From: Nymphalis io
Lineage: Eukaryota; Arthropoda; Insecta; Lepidoptera; Nymphalidae
Length of the DNA: 64,000 bases
Direction of reading: 5' to 3'
Assembly: GCF_905147045.1 (NCBI RefSeq)
Contig: NC_065906.1
Coordinates: 6,324,001 to 6,388,000 of the forward strand
The notes beneath the pieces are model-generated. The model did not search any database. It was not told the origin of the DNA and saw only the letters and a list, made by a program, of their open reading frames with translations. Both the position numbers and the translations under genes were made by a program. How positions within the stretch are numbered: position 1 is the stretch's first letter; the number at the start of each line of letters is the position of its first letter. Of the stretch, positions 1 through 13,608 are shown piece by piece.

Positions 1-25
1 ATTAATATTATATTTAATTTTTCAG

Positions 26-2178
26 CTTTCGAACCTACTGACGATGGCGAGGTACTGGAAAGGCCGGAATACAAAAAGATTCACAATGAATATCGGAATT
101 TGGTAAATAACAAGATTCTATTGATTACAAGACAACTATTTTTGTTTAAGGTGTTTTTTTTTCAATATACATATAAAGAACAACTTTCAGTTAAATTTAA
201 CACAATGGAAATATCACTTGTCTGTGCTTCCGTTCCCTTCTGTTTGTACGAATTAGTAGAACGACTTACAGTTACCTACGGTTACTTATTTTGCCGTGGA
301 AACATTTTCTATTCTTTTGTAATTCTTTTTATTTGCTCAGAAACGAAGAGTTTCTCTTTATTTTAAGATCCTTATATAGAGCCTCACACGGTGTGTGATC
401 CTGCGGATTATTCACGCACGACTGAAACCACGGACAGCCCACCATGCGGTCGTGTCAGTCCTGAGAATCGAAGTTCGTCATTTCGTCATTCCAAAATGGC
501 AAATTCTCATCGATCTTTTGAAGTTACTGACTCGCGGCGTACCCGGCGCACCGCTACGTACTTGTCTGCGCATCCACACATTTCGTTACTCTTCCCATGG
601 TGCATCGTTGCGGGCTGGTCTCCGTCCGTCTGTTATAAAACGCACCGTGGGAGCCACCATCAGATTTTTTTTTATTTCTTAACTAAATGAAATAGTAATT
701 TTATTTTAACTGTAATGTAAGTTATTAATAATTATTATTATTTATTATTACTTATATTAAAATCTTCATAACAAAGGTGGATGTTATGCTGGGCTCGTTC
801 ATGGACGATATAGGCATATCCGCCGATCAGTTCGAAGCAGCTTGCCGTCTTTCAGCACACGATCTAGCTGGACTGCCCGCTTATTTCCACAAGCGTCTCT
901 TTGAGCAAATATGGGCAGCAAATGACTATGAAATGTTTGTCAAAATGATGACCCACAAAAATGTTGAACTTCAGTTACAGGTAAGGCTATATGCAATTTA
1001 ACCCAAAATATAAAGTACCTGTTGTTAATAATCATTTTATCCTACTAGTGTTTATTTATTTTTATTTTTTAAATAGGCTTTAGAACTAATAGAAAAACGA
1101 TTCGGGACTATGCCTAATTTGTTTACCACGGAACCCGAAGATATACAATCTTCACACGATGAACGTTCCGATTGGCCGGACAATGATGACGTCATGACAG
1201 AAATAAAAAAGTCTGTTTTTTTTTAATATTTCTAAATGTATTCTCTTTCATTTAGCTGTTATAATAAAAATAATTTTAATAGATTACAATTGGAGGACAT
1301 TGAAGTGAAGAACGAAATATCGGTACCCCCTGAAGAAGTGGTAGCCGAGAAACAGACTTTGCTAAACAAATTACACCATATCGAAAAAAAAGAAAAAATT
1401 GTGGATAAAAAGATTGAAAAGGTACATTTCAAAGAGGAACCTGTCATACCGAAAAAAGTTGAGGTACTACATATTTTCCAATCATTTTTTTTTACTTAAT
1501 TTATAAATGATAAATGGCAAATCTTAGGCACACTGGAGGCCCACACTCATGTGGAAGAAAAACGTAAATACATTTTTGTAGCGAAAAAAAAAGTTTGTTG
1601 CGTGCAGAAACAGTAATATCTTACGGTTTTAATAACTCTTAAATAATGTTTAAGGAGCTTATACTAATACATATACAAGCTTATTTTACAGGTAAGCGAA
1701 GAAGATATTCGGGCTAGACAGGAATATTTAATGCAGCAACGAGATAAACTTCTAGCACTGAAAAAACAAGTACGCGAAAAGAGACTTGATAACGCGAAGA
1801 ATGAAAGCGAATCAGAAGGTAAATTTTGTGTAGCTTATTGTTTTCCATTATAAGTGCGTATTCTTCTTAGTTGGACACACTCTCAAAGCACGCCAATGAG
1901 CTCGGTCTACAGCTACTCTTAATCTCTAACAATTTCAATGTTTTCAATTTAAGAAATATTGAAATGGAATAATAGAAAATCATTAAATCCCATCATAACT
2001 TTTTTTATATGTAGTTGGCGAAGGTTCCAAAACCGTCGCTAGGCCACGGTCAGCGCGCGTTGCACAAGCGGCACTTGCAGGCTCCACACCTTCGCCACCG
2101 CCAGACGCAATGCAACTAAGAAGAGCCCTTGCCTCTAAATTGAAAAACGAAGTTGTCGACATCAAGCATAACTTTTAA
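26..2178 (+). CDS. CFAP36: CFAP36/CCDC104-like ciliary protein, 3' part (5' end outside window)
   Basis: Six coding exons read by eye: 26-102, 777-980, 1077-1210, 1283-1463, 1692-1818, 2015-2178 (TAA 2176-2178). All have AG/GT borders and phases that join in one frame, giving 294 visible residues. Exons 1-3 carry the C-terminal half of a BART-type helical domain: an EYKKIHNEYRNL stretch, then MDDIGISADQFEAACRLS, then FVKMMTHKNVELQLQALEL. A charged coiled-coil block follows (SEEDIRARQEYLMQQRDKLL, KKQVREKR) and a C-terminal RRALASKLKNEV helix, the order seen in CFAP36. Family knowledge: the BART domain binds ARL3-GTP and the protein acts in cilia or flagella. Vertebrate CFAP36 is about 340 aa, so only some tens of N-terminal residues lie left of the window. 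The gene is convergent with falafel. Family assignment is strong; function in this insect is inferred. Confidence 0.93.
360..672. repeat. GC-richer insert in CFAP36 intron, ends in poly-T; possible retroelement fragment
   Basis: The intron between exons 26-102 and 777-980 is AT-rich except for this block, which is rich in CpG and ends in a T-run after CACCATCAG. Two overlapping open frames (99 and 95 aa) cross it but resemble no protein I know. The abrupt composition change and homopolymer end suggest an inserted retroelement or processed fragment. No family identified. Confidence 0.35.
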
Positions 2179-2200
2179 TTCAACCTTTAAACTTAACTCA

Positions 2201-2206
2201 AATAAA
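2201..2206 (+). terminator. Polyadenylation signal of the CFAP36-like gene
   Basis: AATAAA lies 22 bases after the TAA stop, which implies a very short 3' UTR. Other AATAAA strings occur downstream (for example near 2466), so longer ends are possible. Confidence 0.6.
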
Positions 2207-3548
2207 TTACATATATTATCTGTATATTATTTTTACGTTTCGGTTTTTCATCATAGCTTCAACATAAATTCCGTAAAAACCAGAAAAAAAGAGTAATCGC
2301 AAATAAAATTAAAACATTATGCATATAATACAAAATCATTTTTTTAATCTAAGCATTTGCATAATTACAGTAGGCATAATTTAAAAAAAAAACATTACCT
2401 TAACAGGGTTTATAATCTCAAATGTTACTCAAATCATATATTATATGAAGGAAGTGTACATAATAAATAAAATGAACACACGTCGCATCGTATTTCCTTA
2501 TATTTATATTGCTTACGTAACTAGTGACATCATAATAATAGCATTATAATAAGCTTATTTATTTTACACAACTTGCCAATAGGTAAATCTATTTAATTTT
2601 ATTCTGTGTATAAATTAGTTTATGATGGTCATCCACCTAGACAGATAAAAAATAGTTGATACAGACTACTTTCATCTAGAAATCTTATATTTTCTCATTA
2701 TACGGGAAGTTTATTTCAAGGAATATAAGAATCGTATAAATCTAATTGACAGCTAGATGCTATTAGACACGTGGATGTTTGACAGATTATCAAAATAAAG
2801 TATTACATAAAACATCTATTTACAATTTTTTATTCTGACACACCCATTCCACGTATGTAATAAATTTTAGTCTCGCATAACTGTGCATAAACATGAACGC
2901 CTTTTACATGTTGACATTAAAAAACAAAAACTTTTAAATAAAAAAAAATAAACTTTTGAGTTAAATATTCGAACAGATACAAGACTTGTTTACATATAAC
3001 AGTTTATTATGATTTATTGATTTTAACAATTAAAGATCTTATTGTAAACGTATAAAAGTCCAAATTACAACAAGTTCCGAATTATTGCTATATAAAAATT
3101 GAATGAATTATATCTGTTCGAACAGTAATCGCGACCATCATCCCATTTACTGGTATAGGATGGTTAAAAGATTACGAGTGAATACAGAGATCAATATTAC
3201 TTCGTCAAATATATAAAATTGATATGTATTTCTAGGGCACATGCATCCTAAAAGAAATTATATTAAAGATTTTATTTGTTACATCTGTTGTAGAATAGCC
3301 GATAAATAATCACACAAAATATCACGTATAATACAAAAAAAAAAAAAATTACACACCAAATAAATTACAATTTCTAAACATGCATTCGTTAATTTTAATC
3401 AAAATATATTTTTTACAATCATGCAACGACACATAAGAAATTTGCAAATTGCATAAAATAACATTATTGTGCCGTACGACTCCGCATCGCGAATTCATGT
3501 CACCAGGTGAGATAATCAAGAAATCGTTAAACATTTCGCATGAATCGT

Positions 3549-3609
<61 letters not shown>

Positions 3610-6600
3610 TAGAACATCGAAAAATGGCGTAAGTTTCTTGTTTTTTTTTTTTTTTTACAAAGAGCCCTAAGTGAAACTTATATTATTCATAGATAGTTTA
3701 TCCAAAAATATGTGCACTAAAAACTCGGTTTAAAAAAAGGGGCGTTTTTCAACACGCGTTATTTACACGCATTCATTTAAAGATTTTAGTTAGAGATTAG
3801 TATATTTTTATCAACGTCATATGCGATAATGATTTAAGTCGAATTTAGATTTTGGGATCGGATTAATATATTAATGTAGACGACGACCTTTGTTAATCGT
3901 ACGCAATGTATGATTAATAAAGGTGATATAAAGTCGGATACGGAAAGAGAAGAAAGAATAACGAAACGAAAGGGTATGGTGAAAATTTGTGATGAGGCTG
4001 TAAGAACTCAAACTGAATTGCTATAGAAAACATTCTTAGGAGCCTGTCCATGTAATTTTTTCAGTAAAACTTCTTACGCTCACTGTGCGATTATTCAAAA
4101 ACTCCACAGTGCTTTCAATATGATCAGATTCCTAAAGTTCGAATTTCTATAGAGCCTTACGACAGAGATTCACCTTGTTCCCATATATATATATACAATA
4201 ATTTAATGACCTGTAGCAATTAAGTATGCAAAATAAGAAGTTTAAAAATATATTAAAAAGTATTTATATCAACGTGGTGTTTTCATTTAATAAAGATACA
4301 TCTTTGCTGAACACTCGGTACAGCAACAACAGCTTCCTATATTGACGAACCGAACAAGTAACCATTATCATATTCAAGTTCGATAGAATTTAATTATACC
4401 AAAAAAAAAAAAAAAAAAAAATACGCTTGTAACTTCGTACAAGTGAAACCACGCGTTAAGTGAAAATGTCGCACTCGAATTTGACCTTAAAATTTTATCC
4501 TCATCGAACCCAAGGAAGCTTTGCTACCGTCCCGAAATCGATAATTGTTAAGATGTTAGACTATTTTTTATCGTTACTCTGAAAAGGCTAAATTTTCAAT
4601 TAAATATTAACCATTTTAAATTAAATTCTATTGAAAGGCAAATTCAAATCGCAAGTAGTCAAACCATCGGCACATGATCTATGATAGGTTGAAAATGTTA
4701 CTATGTGCAAAAAAGTTTCACGTATAGGAAACGGGTAAATTTTTTTTAATATTACTTTTGCGTTCAGTATTATAATAACACAATAGCAAAACGATGAAAA
4801 CGATCGCCGATACGAATAATATATAAAATCTAGTATTATTTACATAGTAATGATTAAACTATATTTTAATTGTAATAAAATAAAACTGTTCTTAATCAGA
4901 TATCTTTTATCACATACAAATTATTTAAAAATATAAAAAAAAAACGCGTAGAATCGTTTAAAAGAAACACGAAGAACTTTTACTCATAGAATTGGAAGAA
5001 CTAATAAATGAATGTTTATCGACATCAGGACTACGGAATTTTTTGTAAAAATTATGTCTTAAATGTAAAAATATATTAATCTACATTCAACAAGGCATAC
5101 AGTTGCATCAATTACGGTCAAGTATTCATATAGAAATAACGTTTGACATTATTCCGCAGCGTCAATGTCGATTACCACACATTCTTAACCGAATCAATAT
5201 TTCATACACCATTCAAATCAATCAATACAAATGTAAACAAAAGATATGACAATTTAACATTAATCTTTGGAAGGAAAATAAAGAAAAAATTTATAGATTA
5301 CATCTTGTAGTTTTATGCGTTTTAAAATATTTTAGTTAAAATTGTTTCGTTTTCGTTTATAATTTGTACGTATGGATTGAAATGGTACACCAATCTTGAA
5401 AATGTATTTCATTTTAGCATGATTATTTGGATCACGAGATATTAAATAAAATAAATTAAAACAAGATTTAGACGAACTTCTGTATTAAAAAATTTATCTA
5501 TTATAAAAGTTAAAAAAAAAAAATATTTTTTTAAACATATGAGTTATATACATAACGGATTTTATATATAAATAATATATCTAAACTGAAAGAAAAGAAG
5601 ACCAATGACTGCAAATATATCTGTACAATTGTCGCGTTATTGAAATATAATAAATACTATTTATATGATTTTGCTTTTAACGAGATACAAATATAAATCA
5701 TGTTTATTTTTTTTAACACTGTTTTAGGCAGCAGCCACTTATGTCATTGTTATTTTTAAGAATGTAGAAAGTATATTGTTTATTATAAAGACTCTCTTAA
5801 TTATAAAGGTTTTATAACAGTTCTATAGTTATTCAATGACCTTTTCTTTTGAATATAGAATAAGAAAATGAAATTAAAAAGAGATAAAAGACGTATACTA
5901 TATACGACCTTTTTTGGAGTTTATTTAAGGTCGGAAGGATTGAAATTTATAAATTGAGACACTATCTACAAATTAAAGACAATATAAATAAATAAATAAA
6001 TAGAAATAAAATTATCTTCAAAGATTTAACTCGCGTAAATTTTTATTTAATATTAACTTGAGTGATATATTTTTTATAAATAACTTTTTTTGTTTATTCA
6101 TTTTTTTAATTTATTTTATCATTACATTTTTTCATTAAATAACTAATTTCTAGAGATCCAAATAACCGTGCAAATGATCAATGAAGGTTCTTTTGAACAC
6201 AAGACGAGTTTCCAAGAGATAAATATTATGAAATAAATTAAAATAATAACATTGTACACAACAAAATATAATAAATTAATGACATCGATAATGAAAATCA
6301 TTTTAGTATTATTTTTTTATAGCATGCAATGAATATATTTATAAATATATATATAATAAGTTATATATATATAATATATAATAAGTTAAATAAAGACTTT
6401 AAATTAATTTAAAATTACTTCACAATATAAAAGATATACTAAGATATTTAATACTTTACTAAAAAACTAACAAAAATTATAACATATTGTGTGATTTATA
6501 ATTAGTTAAATTGTGTTGATTTTAATTAGTAAGTCGTCTATTTTATTTTGAGTAAAAAAATGATTCACAGCTCAATGTCAAGTAAAATATAAATCTCTGG

Positions 6601-7267
6601 GAAACTCAATGAAAGACAAAGGAATGCAATTAAATTATTGTGCAAAATTAACAATGGCTAGACAATTATAGATTGTTTGATAGATAAATAATAATCGTTA
6701 AATTAAAGAAACCACTACTGTGTAGCAATTCCACATTTATTATTACAGACTCCTTAAAAACATTGGTCTCGTGGTCATCGTGACAAACTAAGTAAGGTCT
6801 CTACAAAATACATTTACACATACCAATTTCGGCGATCGACTTTAGTATTTTTATTATAAAAATTTAAATCCCACTCGTAATATATCCTTTGTACTTTTGT
6901 TAATTAACAATCCATCAGAAACGTAACCTAGCCGTTAAAATTATTTCACATATATAATTATACATTTTATAACCGATATTTGTTCTAAATTTTCAATACC
7001 GTCCGAAGGAATTACAATTACACTACGCCGTATGAAAAATTTCATACTCTAACTAGTGAAGTGGAACTGGAGTGTCACTCGTATTTACATGAAGTGGACA
7101 TAACACAGCTAGAAGTACTTCTCCGCCTAGCGGTTTCGAGTAATCGTAGAGTTACAAGTCGCATCTGCTCCTAGATAGTGAACGTATTCTTACATGTGCG
7201 TTCCTTGCACAGCTGAGCGAGACGGGAGTTATATTCCTTGAAACAGGAGGTCGGGGTGGAACGGACA
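2207..7267. other. AT-rich convergent intergenic stretch / falafel 3' UTR
   Basis: This lies between the CFAP36 poly(A) signal and the falafel stop codon on the other strand. No exon, RNA gene or repeat family was recognised. It contains many A/T homopolymers, the (TA)n tract at 3553-3607 and a poly-A run at about 4401-4420. Part of it must be the falafel 3' UTR. Several TTTATT strings (AATAAA on the minus strand) are present, but none stands out as the cleavage signal. Confidence 0.5.
3553..3607. repeat. (TA)n microsatellite
   Basis: About 27 uninterrupted TA units in intergenic DNA between two convergent genes. Confidence 0.9.
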
Positions 7268-10200
7268 CTACGCCAGGCGCGGTCGCTTCGCGTCGCGTTC
7301 GTCTGCTGCCGCGCTGCTGCTGCCCCCCTCCTCCTCCTCGTCCGAGTCGCCGTCATAGTCCACGAGACCCTGGGCCGAGCGAGGCATTAGCACGAGAGGA
7401 AATATCCCACAGAGACAAAGAATATAAGAAGCGCAATAAACATATGCCTATTTTGAAAGAGTTGTTACATGAATATAAGTAAATATATTCTTTGTTTTTT
7501 TTTTTACTTGTATATAAGTATGTAACAACCCTATCAAAATAAGCATATAATATGTTTTTTTTAATATATAGGAATCAATCAAATTAGATGTTAAATATTT
7601 TTTCATTGCTATTATTGTCTGTCCGAGCTGAACATCCATCGCAACCACATCAACGAATTGGTTCACATACGCAATACCCGTAATAAATTCTCTTTTCATG
7701 TTTGGTTATGGTAACATTGTCTCTTGTGGGTTTTTTAAATTTAATTATTATAATGAATATTGACTCATTAGTGGCTATGGTAAATATGATTGGGTAATGT
7801 AACTATGAATATAAACTATGCAAATATGATAGCTTCTATCAGGTGATCTATTTACTCATGTTGTATAGTATAATAAATATAGTCATTACTTAAACTCTGT
7901 ATTTGGAAGAAATATTTAAAAAAAATTATAGACTATAAATATATATAGCAAGAAATAACATGACAAGGGTATCTTTTATTATTATTATTAGCCCAGTAGT
8001 ATGTGGTAAGTGTTACCACCTCCACCACCTTCAATACAAATTATCCTCATGCATACATTTTAACATAATTTAGAGTTTGAATGTCAAGTTTCTGTGTTTA
8101 ATAATGGTAATGTAATTAATGGAATTGGAAAAAAATTTCAAGTATACTTTTTGGTTTAAGCAATCAATTAATTGCCGTATATTAATCAATAAATTTGGAG
8201 TAAGTTATGAGTTCGCTTTATAAAGCATGCTCATTATCCCAGTGAAGCTAGTAGAAATGTGAGTGAACTAAAAGTTACCTTATTGAGTAATCTGGGCGTG
8301 GATACCTGAACGTCGGTGTGTGCCGACTTGCTGGCGGTCGTTGTGCTCAATAGCACTCTGCTGGGACCATTCACGCTTTCAGTACTCGAACATACTTTCT
8401 TTTCGACTATTTTACCTGGAATTAGCAAACAATTAATTGTTAACATTCAGTTTAGGATGATTTCACTGGCATTGGAAAATAGATACAGAAATATGTATTT
8501 TGTTTAATTTAATAATTTTTTTGTGATAATACAATGCCAAATCTTGTACTGAAATATTTTTTAGTACTTATATAGAATCTCTATAATGGTCATAATAACA
8601 ATTTTACGAGTATTTATTACTAATATTAAGGTATATAAAATCAGTATAAAATCCCAAAAGCGTAACAATGACAATAAACGTTAACACAAATATATGTAGT
8701 GACATATAACCACATACAATGGAAGTTTTGTTCTCAAGGAAAATCCTACATAAGCAACACAATTATTATCCTATATTATATCTATGTTAAGGAAAGTGTG
8801 ACATAATATTTCCCATATTAATCATAAAATAATTATATTCGAAAGTGAAGGCAACTAACCGATGGCATCGAGCGCATGGTGTGCGTGCGTGTGCGGGTGC
8901 GGGTGGACCTGCGCGCTGTCGAGCGGCGCGTCGTCCTCCAGCTCGTCGTCGTCGTTGAACCACATCTCCTCCTCGTCGTCGGGCTGGCGCGCCTCGCGAC
9001 GATACCGCGAGCGCAGCAGCGACGGTACCACCGCCTCCGCTACCGCCACGCTACCACTCACTGAAACAATCATGCATAAATAATTTTACTTTGTACTTTT
9101 ATCTCGCTGACTGTTATCTAAATTTATTGAATATTCGGTTAATAATTATGAATTCGTAATAAAGTAAAAAATAAAAACTAAATGATGTCTGATCACTTAT
9201 ACTCACACAATAAATAGTTAACAGTAAGCAACAATATGAGAGGAATATATAAACAGTAAGATTTATAATTTTTAACATTTGCCATTAAAAAATATATGTT
9301 ATACATATTATATAGTACAGTAGTATACACAGAAAATATATAGAACACTTAATCTAAATAAGAGTAAAATGTCATCTGGGACAAAAAAAGCCGAAAAGTA
9401 AATGATTATTGTGGTATCAAAATGTGTACATTCAAATTAATCAGTGTCATATTAAAGGAGTGCTAAGTATAGAACTGGATGTCAATAAGGAAAGTGAAAG
9501 TCCAAATTTAAAGGAATGACATGTGCAAAAAAATAAACTATGGGCACAATTAGAGATATAGGTAAACAGAAAAAAACATAAGACAGCAGTGACACATTGA
9601 CAAGGACAATATGACAGGCTATGAATGTCCCACTGTTGGGCTAAGGCCTCCTCTCCTTTTTTAGTAGAAGGTTTGGAGCTTATTCCATCACGCTGCTCCA
9701 ATGCGGATTGGTAGAATATACATGTGGCAGAATTTCAGTGTGATTGGACACATGCAGGTTTCCTCACGATGATTTTATTCACCGTCAAGTACGAGATAAA
9801 ATATAATCACAAATTAAGCGAATGAAAATTCAATGGTGCTTGCCCTCGTTTAAACGAACTATCATCGGTTAAGATTCATGCGTTCTAACCACCGGACCAT
9901 CTCAGCTTTTAAAAAAAAACATGCCAAACTCAAATTTTAATATAATAATTGGTTTTATATAAGAGTTAGTTATGATATTCATTAATAAAAAAAATAACTG
10001 TACCTCTATCTCTTTCCTTCAATTTATCCTGGTGCTGATCATACCGTGTTTTTAAAGCTTTAAATGTTTGTACATATTCAACATCTTCTAAGATCTTCCC
10101 ATAGTTTTCGACAACATGTGAACAGAGAGATTTTATATCTTCCAATTTGATGAACTCAAATAACTCTAATATAGCTGAATCTAATAAGTTGTACCTGAAA

Positions 10201-13200
10201 TTTTATAACATATTTTAAAGAATGATATATTTAAGGCATTCAAATTGCACTGATTTATGCATCACAGTCTATCAAGGCTAAGTGAATGCAATATTTTATG
10301 GTAATACAATTTTAGCTTATTTACAGTTTTATATATTTTAATATTTTATGTAATTTATGCCCATTAATTTAATTGCTACATATCTATCTATATTTTTACA
10401 AAGGTTAGTTAATTTTACTCACTAAGATTTGGTGTAAATCAATGTTAAATATATTGACAATATAATTTAAGTATATATTTAACAAAATGCCCAACCTGCC
10501 ATTATTCCTAAGGAAAGCATCTATAACTGGTGCAATGAGATTCCCTTTGATGATGTACCGATTGTAATATTCATCTTTTAAAGCAATGATTTTCCTCATA
10601 AACCTTAGTGCACCAAGCACTAAGAATGTGTGTGTTGATCTCATAAGCACCAATATACGACGGAGAAGGTCCTGAAATAAAAAGTTATTTGAATAAAAAT
10701 CCTAATTAATATTATAAATGCGAAAGTGAGCACGAAGTTTTGCATATATTTGTCGTCAGGGATACAGAAAAGGAAATAAGAGTACTTAACACCTGATCCC
10801 TCATCCCCTTCAAGCTAAATCGCAAGCGGAAACTATTCAATATAAATAATTTAAGTAGTAAAATAATGTCACTACTAGGTTAACTTGACCTGCTTCATCA
10901 TGTATAATTAAAATTCTTCATTAATCTATTATATTTGCATTACATGTATTTATATTTATTTATAGTAGCCTTGTACAATATAGAACATTAACATATATTA
11001 ACAATTTACTCTATTTATAAAAAAAAAAGTTATGTGATTAACAAGGCTAGGTAAAATATATATCAATAATTCCTTAACTGAATTTAAAAATTGACCATTA
11101 AAGTAATTTGTAAAATTTTATTAATTTGCAAAGAACAATTTTGTTTAACAATTACATAATTTAACATTTTTAAATTAATTACCTTATTTAATATGCATGT
11201 TTTGATATGGTATGTGTGATGTTCACAGCAGAAAGAAAGTAGTTCAAGTACCAAACCCAAAAGTTGAACTGTGTGATAATCTTCTTTTAAAGGCTTCTCT
11301 CCAGTTGTATTTTCAAGTAACGGAGCTGAAATTTAAGAAAATAATTGTATATTTCTATGATGCCATTCAAAAATAGTTTTTGACTATGAAATTATGATAC
11401 TAACTATGAAATGAATTTATTTTAATGTTGCCTTAAAAAACTTATTACAACTAAAATGTTTTAAGTTATAAAAGTCTGATATCTCTGAGAGTAAAGTAAA
11501 GTAAAAGAGTAAAGTAAGTTTTTTTGGGATAGATACCAAGCCTCTTCATGACAAAGGAAAGGAAAGTGTAGCAAGTAATAGTAAATACACATTAAATACA
11601 TGAGGCAGTCAAATACATACCTATAAGTGTTTGTATACTATGTTTATAAAAGAAGTTTAGAAAGTCTGCCTTTTCACTCTTGTTGACAGAAGCCAACATA
11701 CTCTCTGGATCAAGAAGGATACGTAAGACACCCATTAATTGTACCGCACCACCAAGCTCAGGGTCTTGATCCCTAAGCATCTGTTCTATCACAATGTTTA
11801 ACAACATTTGCTCCTGTAAACACGTAGCAATATAATATAATAATGTTAATTGTACGGTAATCATATTTATTTAGTGTAAGGACATGGTGCAAGGTACAAT
11901 CCATTCATTACTTATTCTACTGACAAACAGCACAACTTAGTTATGTTGTGTTTCGGTTTGAAAGGTGAATGAGCTATTGAAATTAAAGGCACAAGGGACA
12001 AAACTTCTTGATTGATTCTGGGAAATATTTGATATTTCTTATGCCAAAATCTATGACCACTTCCCAACAAGTTATTACATATATAATATAATGATATTAA
12101 AAGTTAATGGCAAATTATCATATTTTAATGTACTACTAGTTCTTTTCATCTGTACAAGAATGCAGAACCATATCAAACTGTATTTTCATAAGGAATATTG
12201 GAATATGTACATACCTCTTCTGTGTTGTTAGCTTGTTGTAACGTATAATCCCTCACAACTGAGGGTGAAAATTCAACAATATAAGTTAAGATATCTATTG
12301 ATGCAGTCTTGGTCTTCTGATCATCTATGCCTAGAGTTATTTCTAAAGCTGGCAGGATTCCCAATGAAACTAATGTCTTATAAAAAGCATCTTTATCTTG
12401 AGGTTGTAAGTTTTGTGAAAAATTACAAAACTCTTTTAAAAATAGAACTAAGTCTCGCCTTTTGACATTGGGTGTCTTATCATCCATCAGCAATTTAAAT
12501 AAGTCTGTTAAAAATTTATCATCCTCTTCTATAAGTTTTACTATTTCTACCTTATTAAAAAATATAAAACTGGACAATGTGCTTAGCAGATTGTCCTCAA
12601 AGACAGTTGGTGTGGGCAAAACTATATCTTGGATGTATTGTACTCTGTAAGTTTGATGTATTTTTGCCAACAGATCCTTATTCTTAATAGGAATGGCCTC
12701 TCGGAATTTAGCTAGCTCTCTAAGGTATTCCCTGTGTTTTTTAGGTTGGGGTAAGCTGGGATCATATTCTAAACAGCCAACTACATCAAATATAGTGTCA
12801 TCTGCAAACATTGTGTCAAAAAGTGTGTTTTTATTGAGAAGAAATATACTTTTAAATATCTCATAGAGATGATGAAGTCCCTCAATATTTTCAATATCTT
12901 CACACATATGAAAGAGATTTAGAAGTTTCTTAATGTAATGCTGTGTCTCCAAAGCTGCAGCTAATTTATCTTTTCTAGCAGGTGACACAAGACAACTGTT
13001 CACTAATTCACTTATATCTTCCAGCCGACCCATTTCACATGCTGGTAGCTCTACTGGCTGTACACTATCTGACATTTCATCAAAACGCTCATCTTCTGAC
13101 TCTTCTACAATGTCTTGTGTAATTTCAACAGAGGGATCTTTTCCTTGAACCTAAAAAAATTTGTGAAAGTTATAGATTATTGTAAGATAACATACAATGA

Positions 13201-13608
13201 TTGGCTTACAGTTTAAAATTAAATAATATATATTCAACTACATTTATAACTATAATATTTTATAAGCACAATTAATATTAATTTTTAAACACTATATACA
13301 TGGATATTTACCTGACATATTTTCTCCCATATTTCATCGCAGCCAGCTTTTTCTTGAAAACTTAATGCCAAGTCAAAATTATCTCCTTCTGACCATACTA
13401 TCAAAGTATCTTGCTGTTTCTGATAAGCTGTGTCGGGCTGTATTTTGCTCTCTAGCAGAAGTGTTCCATCTGACTCTGCCCTTACAAGTAATGAGGTTCC
13501 TTTCAATCGTTCCACATAACATGATGAAACATGCCCCGTTCCTCTGTCGTCCCACTGTCGGTCAGTGTTCAGAGCGTAAAGCTTGACTCTTCGTCTAGTG
13601 TCTGTCAT
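7268..13608 (-). CDS. flfl: Protein phosphatase 4 regulatory subunit 3 (falafel/SMEK)
   Basis: Nine coding exons: 13608-13312, 13150-12215, 11813-11621, 11325-11183, 10671-10496, 10194-10004, 9060-8860, 8415-8279, 7369-7268. All have GT/AG borders on the minus strand and joining phases; total 2376 nt, 791 aa. Start chosen at MTDTRRRVKLYALN (13608), the conserved family N-terminus, not the upstream in-frame ATG at 13677. Residues 1 to about 105 form the EVH1/PH-like domain (QWDDRGTGHVSS, LALSFQEKAGCDEIWEKICQ). About 165-360 is the SMK-1/DUF625 domain (NIEGLHHLYEIFK, KIHQTYRVQYIQDIVLPTP). Armadillo-like repeats follow (DPELGGAVQLMG, YNLLDSAILELFEF). The acidic C-terminus has EEEMWFN (675-681), GLVDYDGDSDEEEE and a final KRPRLA basic signal. 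Family role: targets the PP4 catalytic subunit to nuclear substrates, including centromeric and DNA-repair proteins. Residue 30 is Cys where vertebrate homologues, from memory, have Gly. Confidence 0.97.
9613..9907 (-). mobile_element. tRNA-derived SINE (family A, Metulj-like), copy 1, in falafel intron
   Basis: The forward strand shows the reverse complement. The 3' end (CCCACTGTTGGGCTAAGGCC) comes first and the tRNA-like head last, with a decayed box B (TTTAAACGAAC) and box A region (GGTCCGGTGG on the minus strand). It lies in the intron between the 10194-10004 and 9060-8860 exons, in the same sense as the gene. Moderately diverged from the younger copies. Confidence 0.85.
10705..10845 (+). 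repeat. Dispersed family C fragment (starts ATTATAAATGCGAAAGT)
   Basis: AATATTATAAATGCGAAAGT at about 10711, followed downstream by CAAGCGGAAACTA, matches the terminal motifs of a non-autonomous repeat seen also near 33840, 53335 and 61965. It lies in the falafel intron upstream of exon 10671-10496. Transposon class not determined. Confidence 0.45.
11895..12075 (+). repeat. Degraded copy of dispersed family B
   Basis: Shares the block GGTTTGAAAGGTGAATGAGC and AGGCACAAGGGACA with the better copy at 21320-21624, but has many substitutions and gaps. It sits in the falafel intron between the 12215 and 11813 borders. Confidence 0.5.

Noticed and set aside
391..690. Overlapping 95-99 aa open frames in the first visible CFAP36 intron
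   Set aside because: They lie between two well-supported exons, have no family resemblance, and are explained by local high GC and CpG.
3100..3130. 12-bp palindrome CTGTTCGAACAG
   Set aside because: Short palindromes of this size are expected by chance in 64 kb and no second feature supports it.
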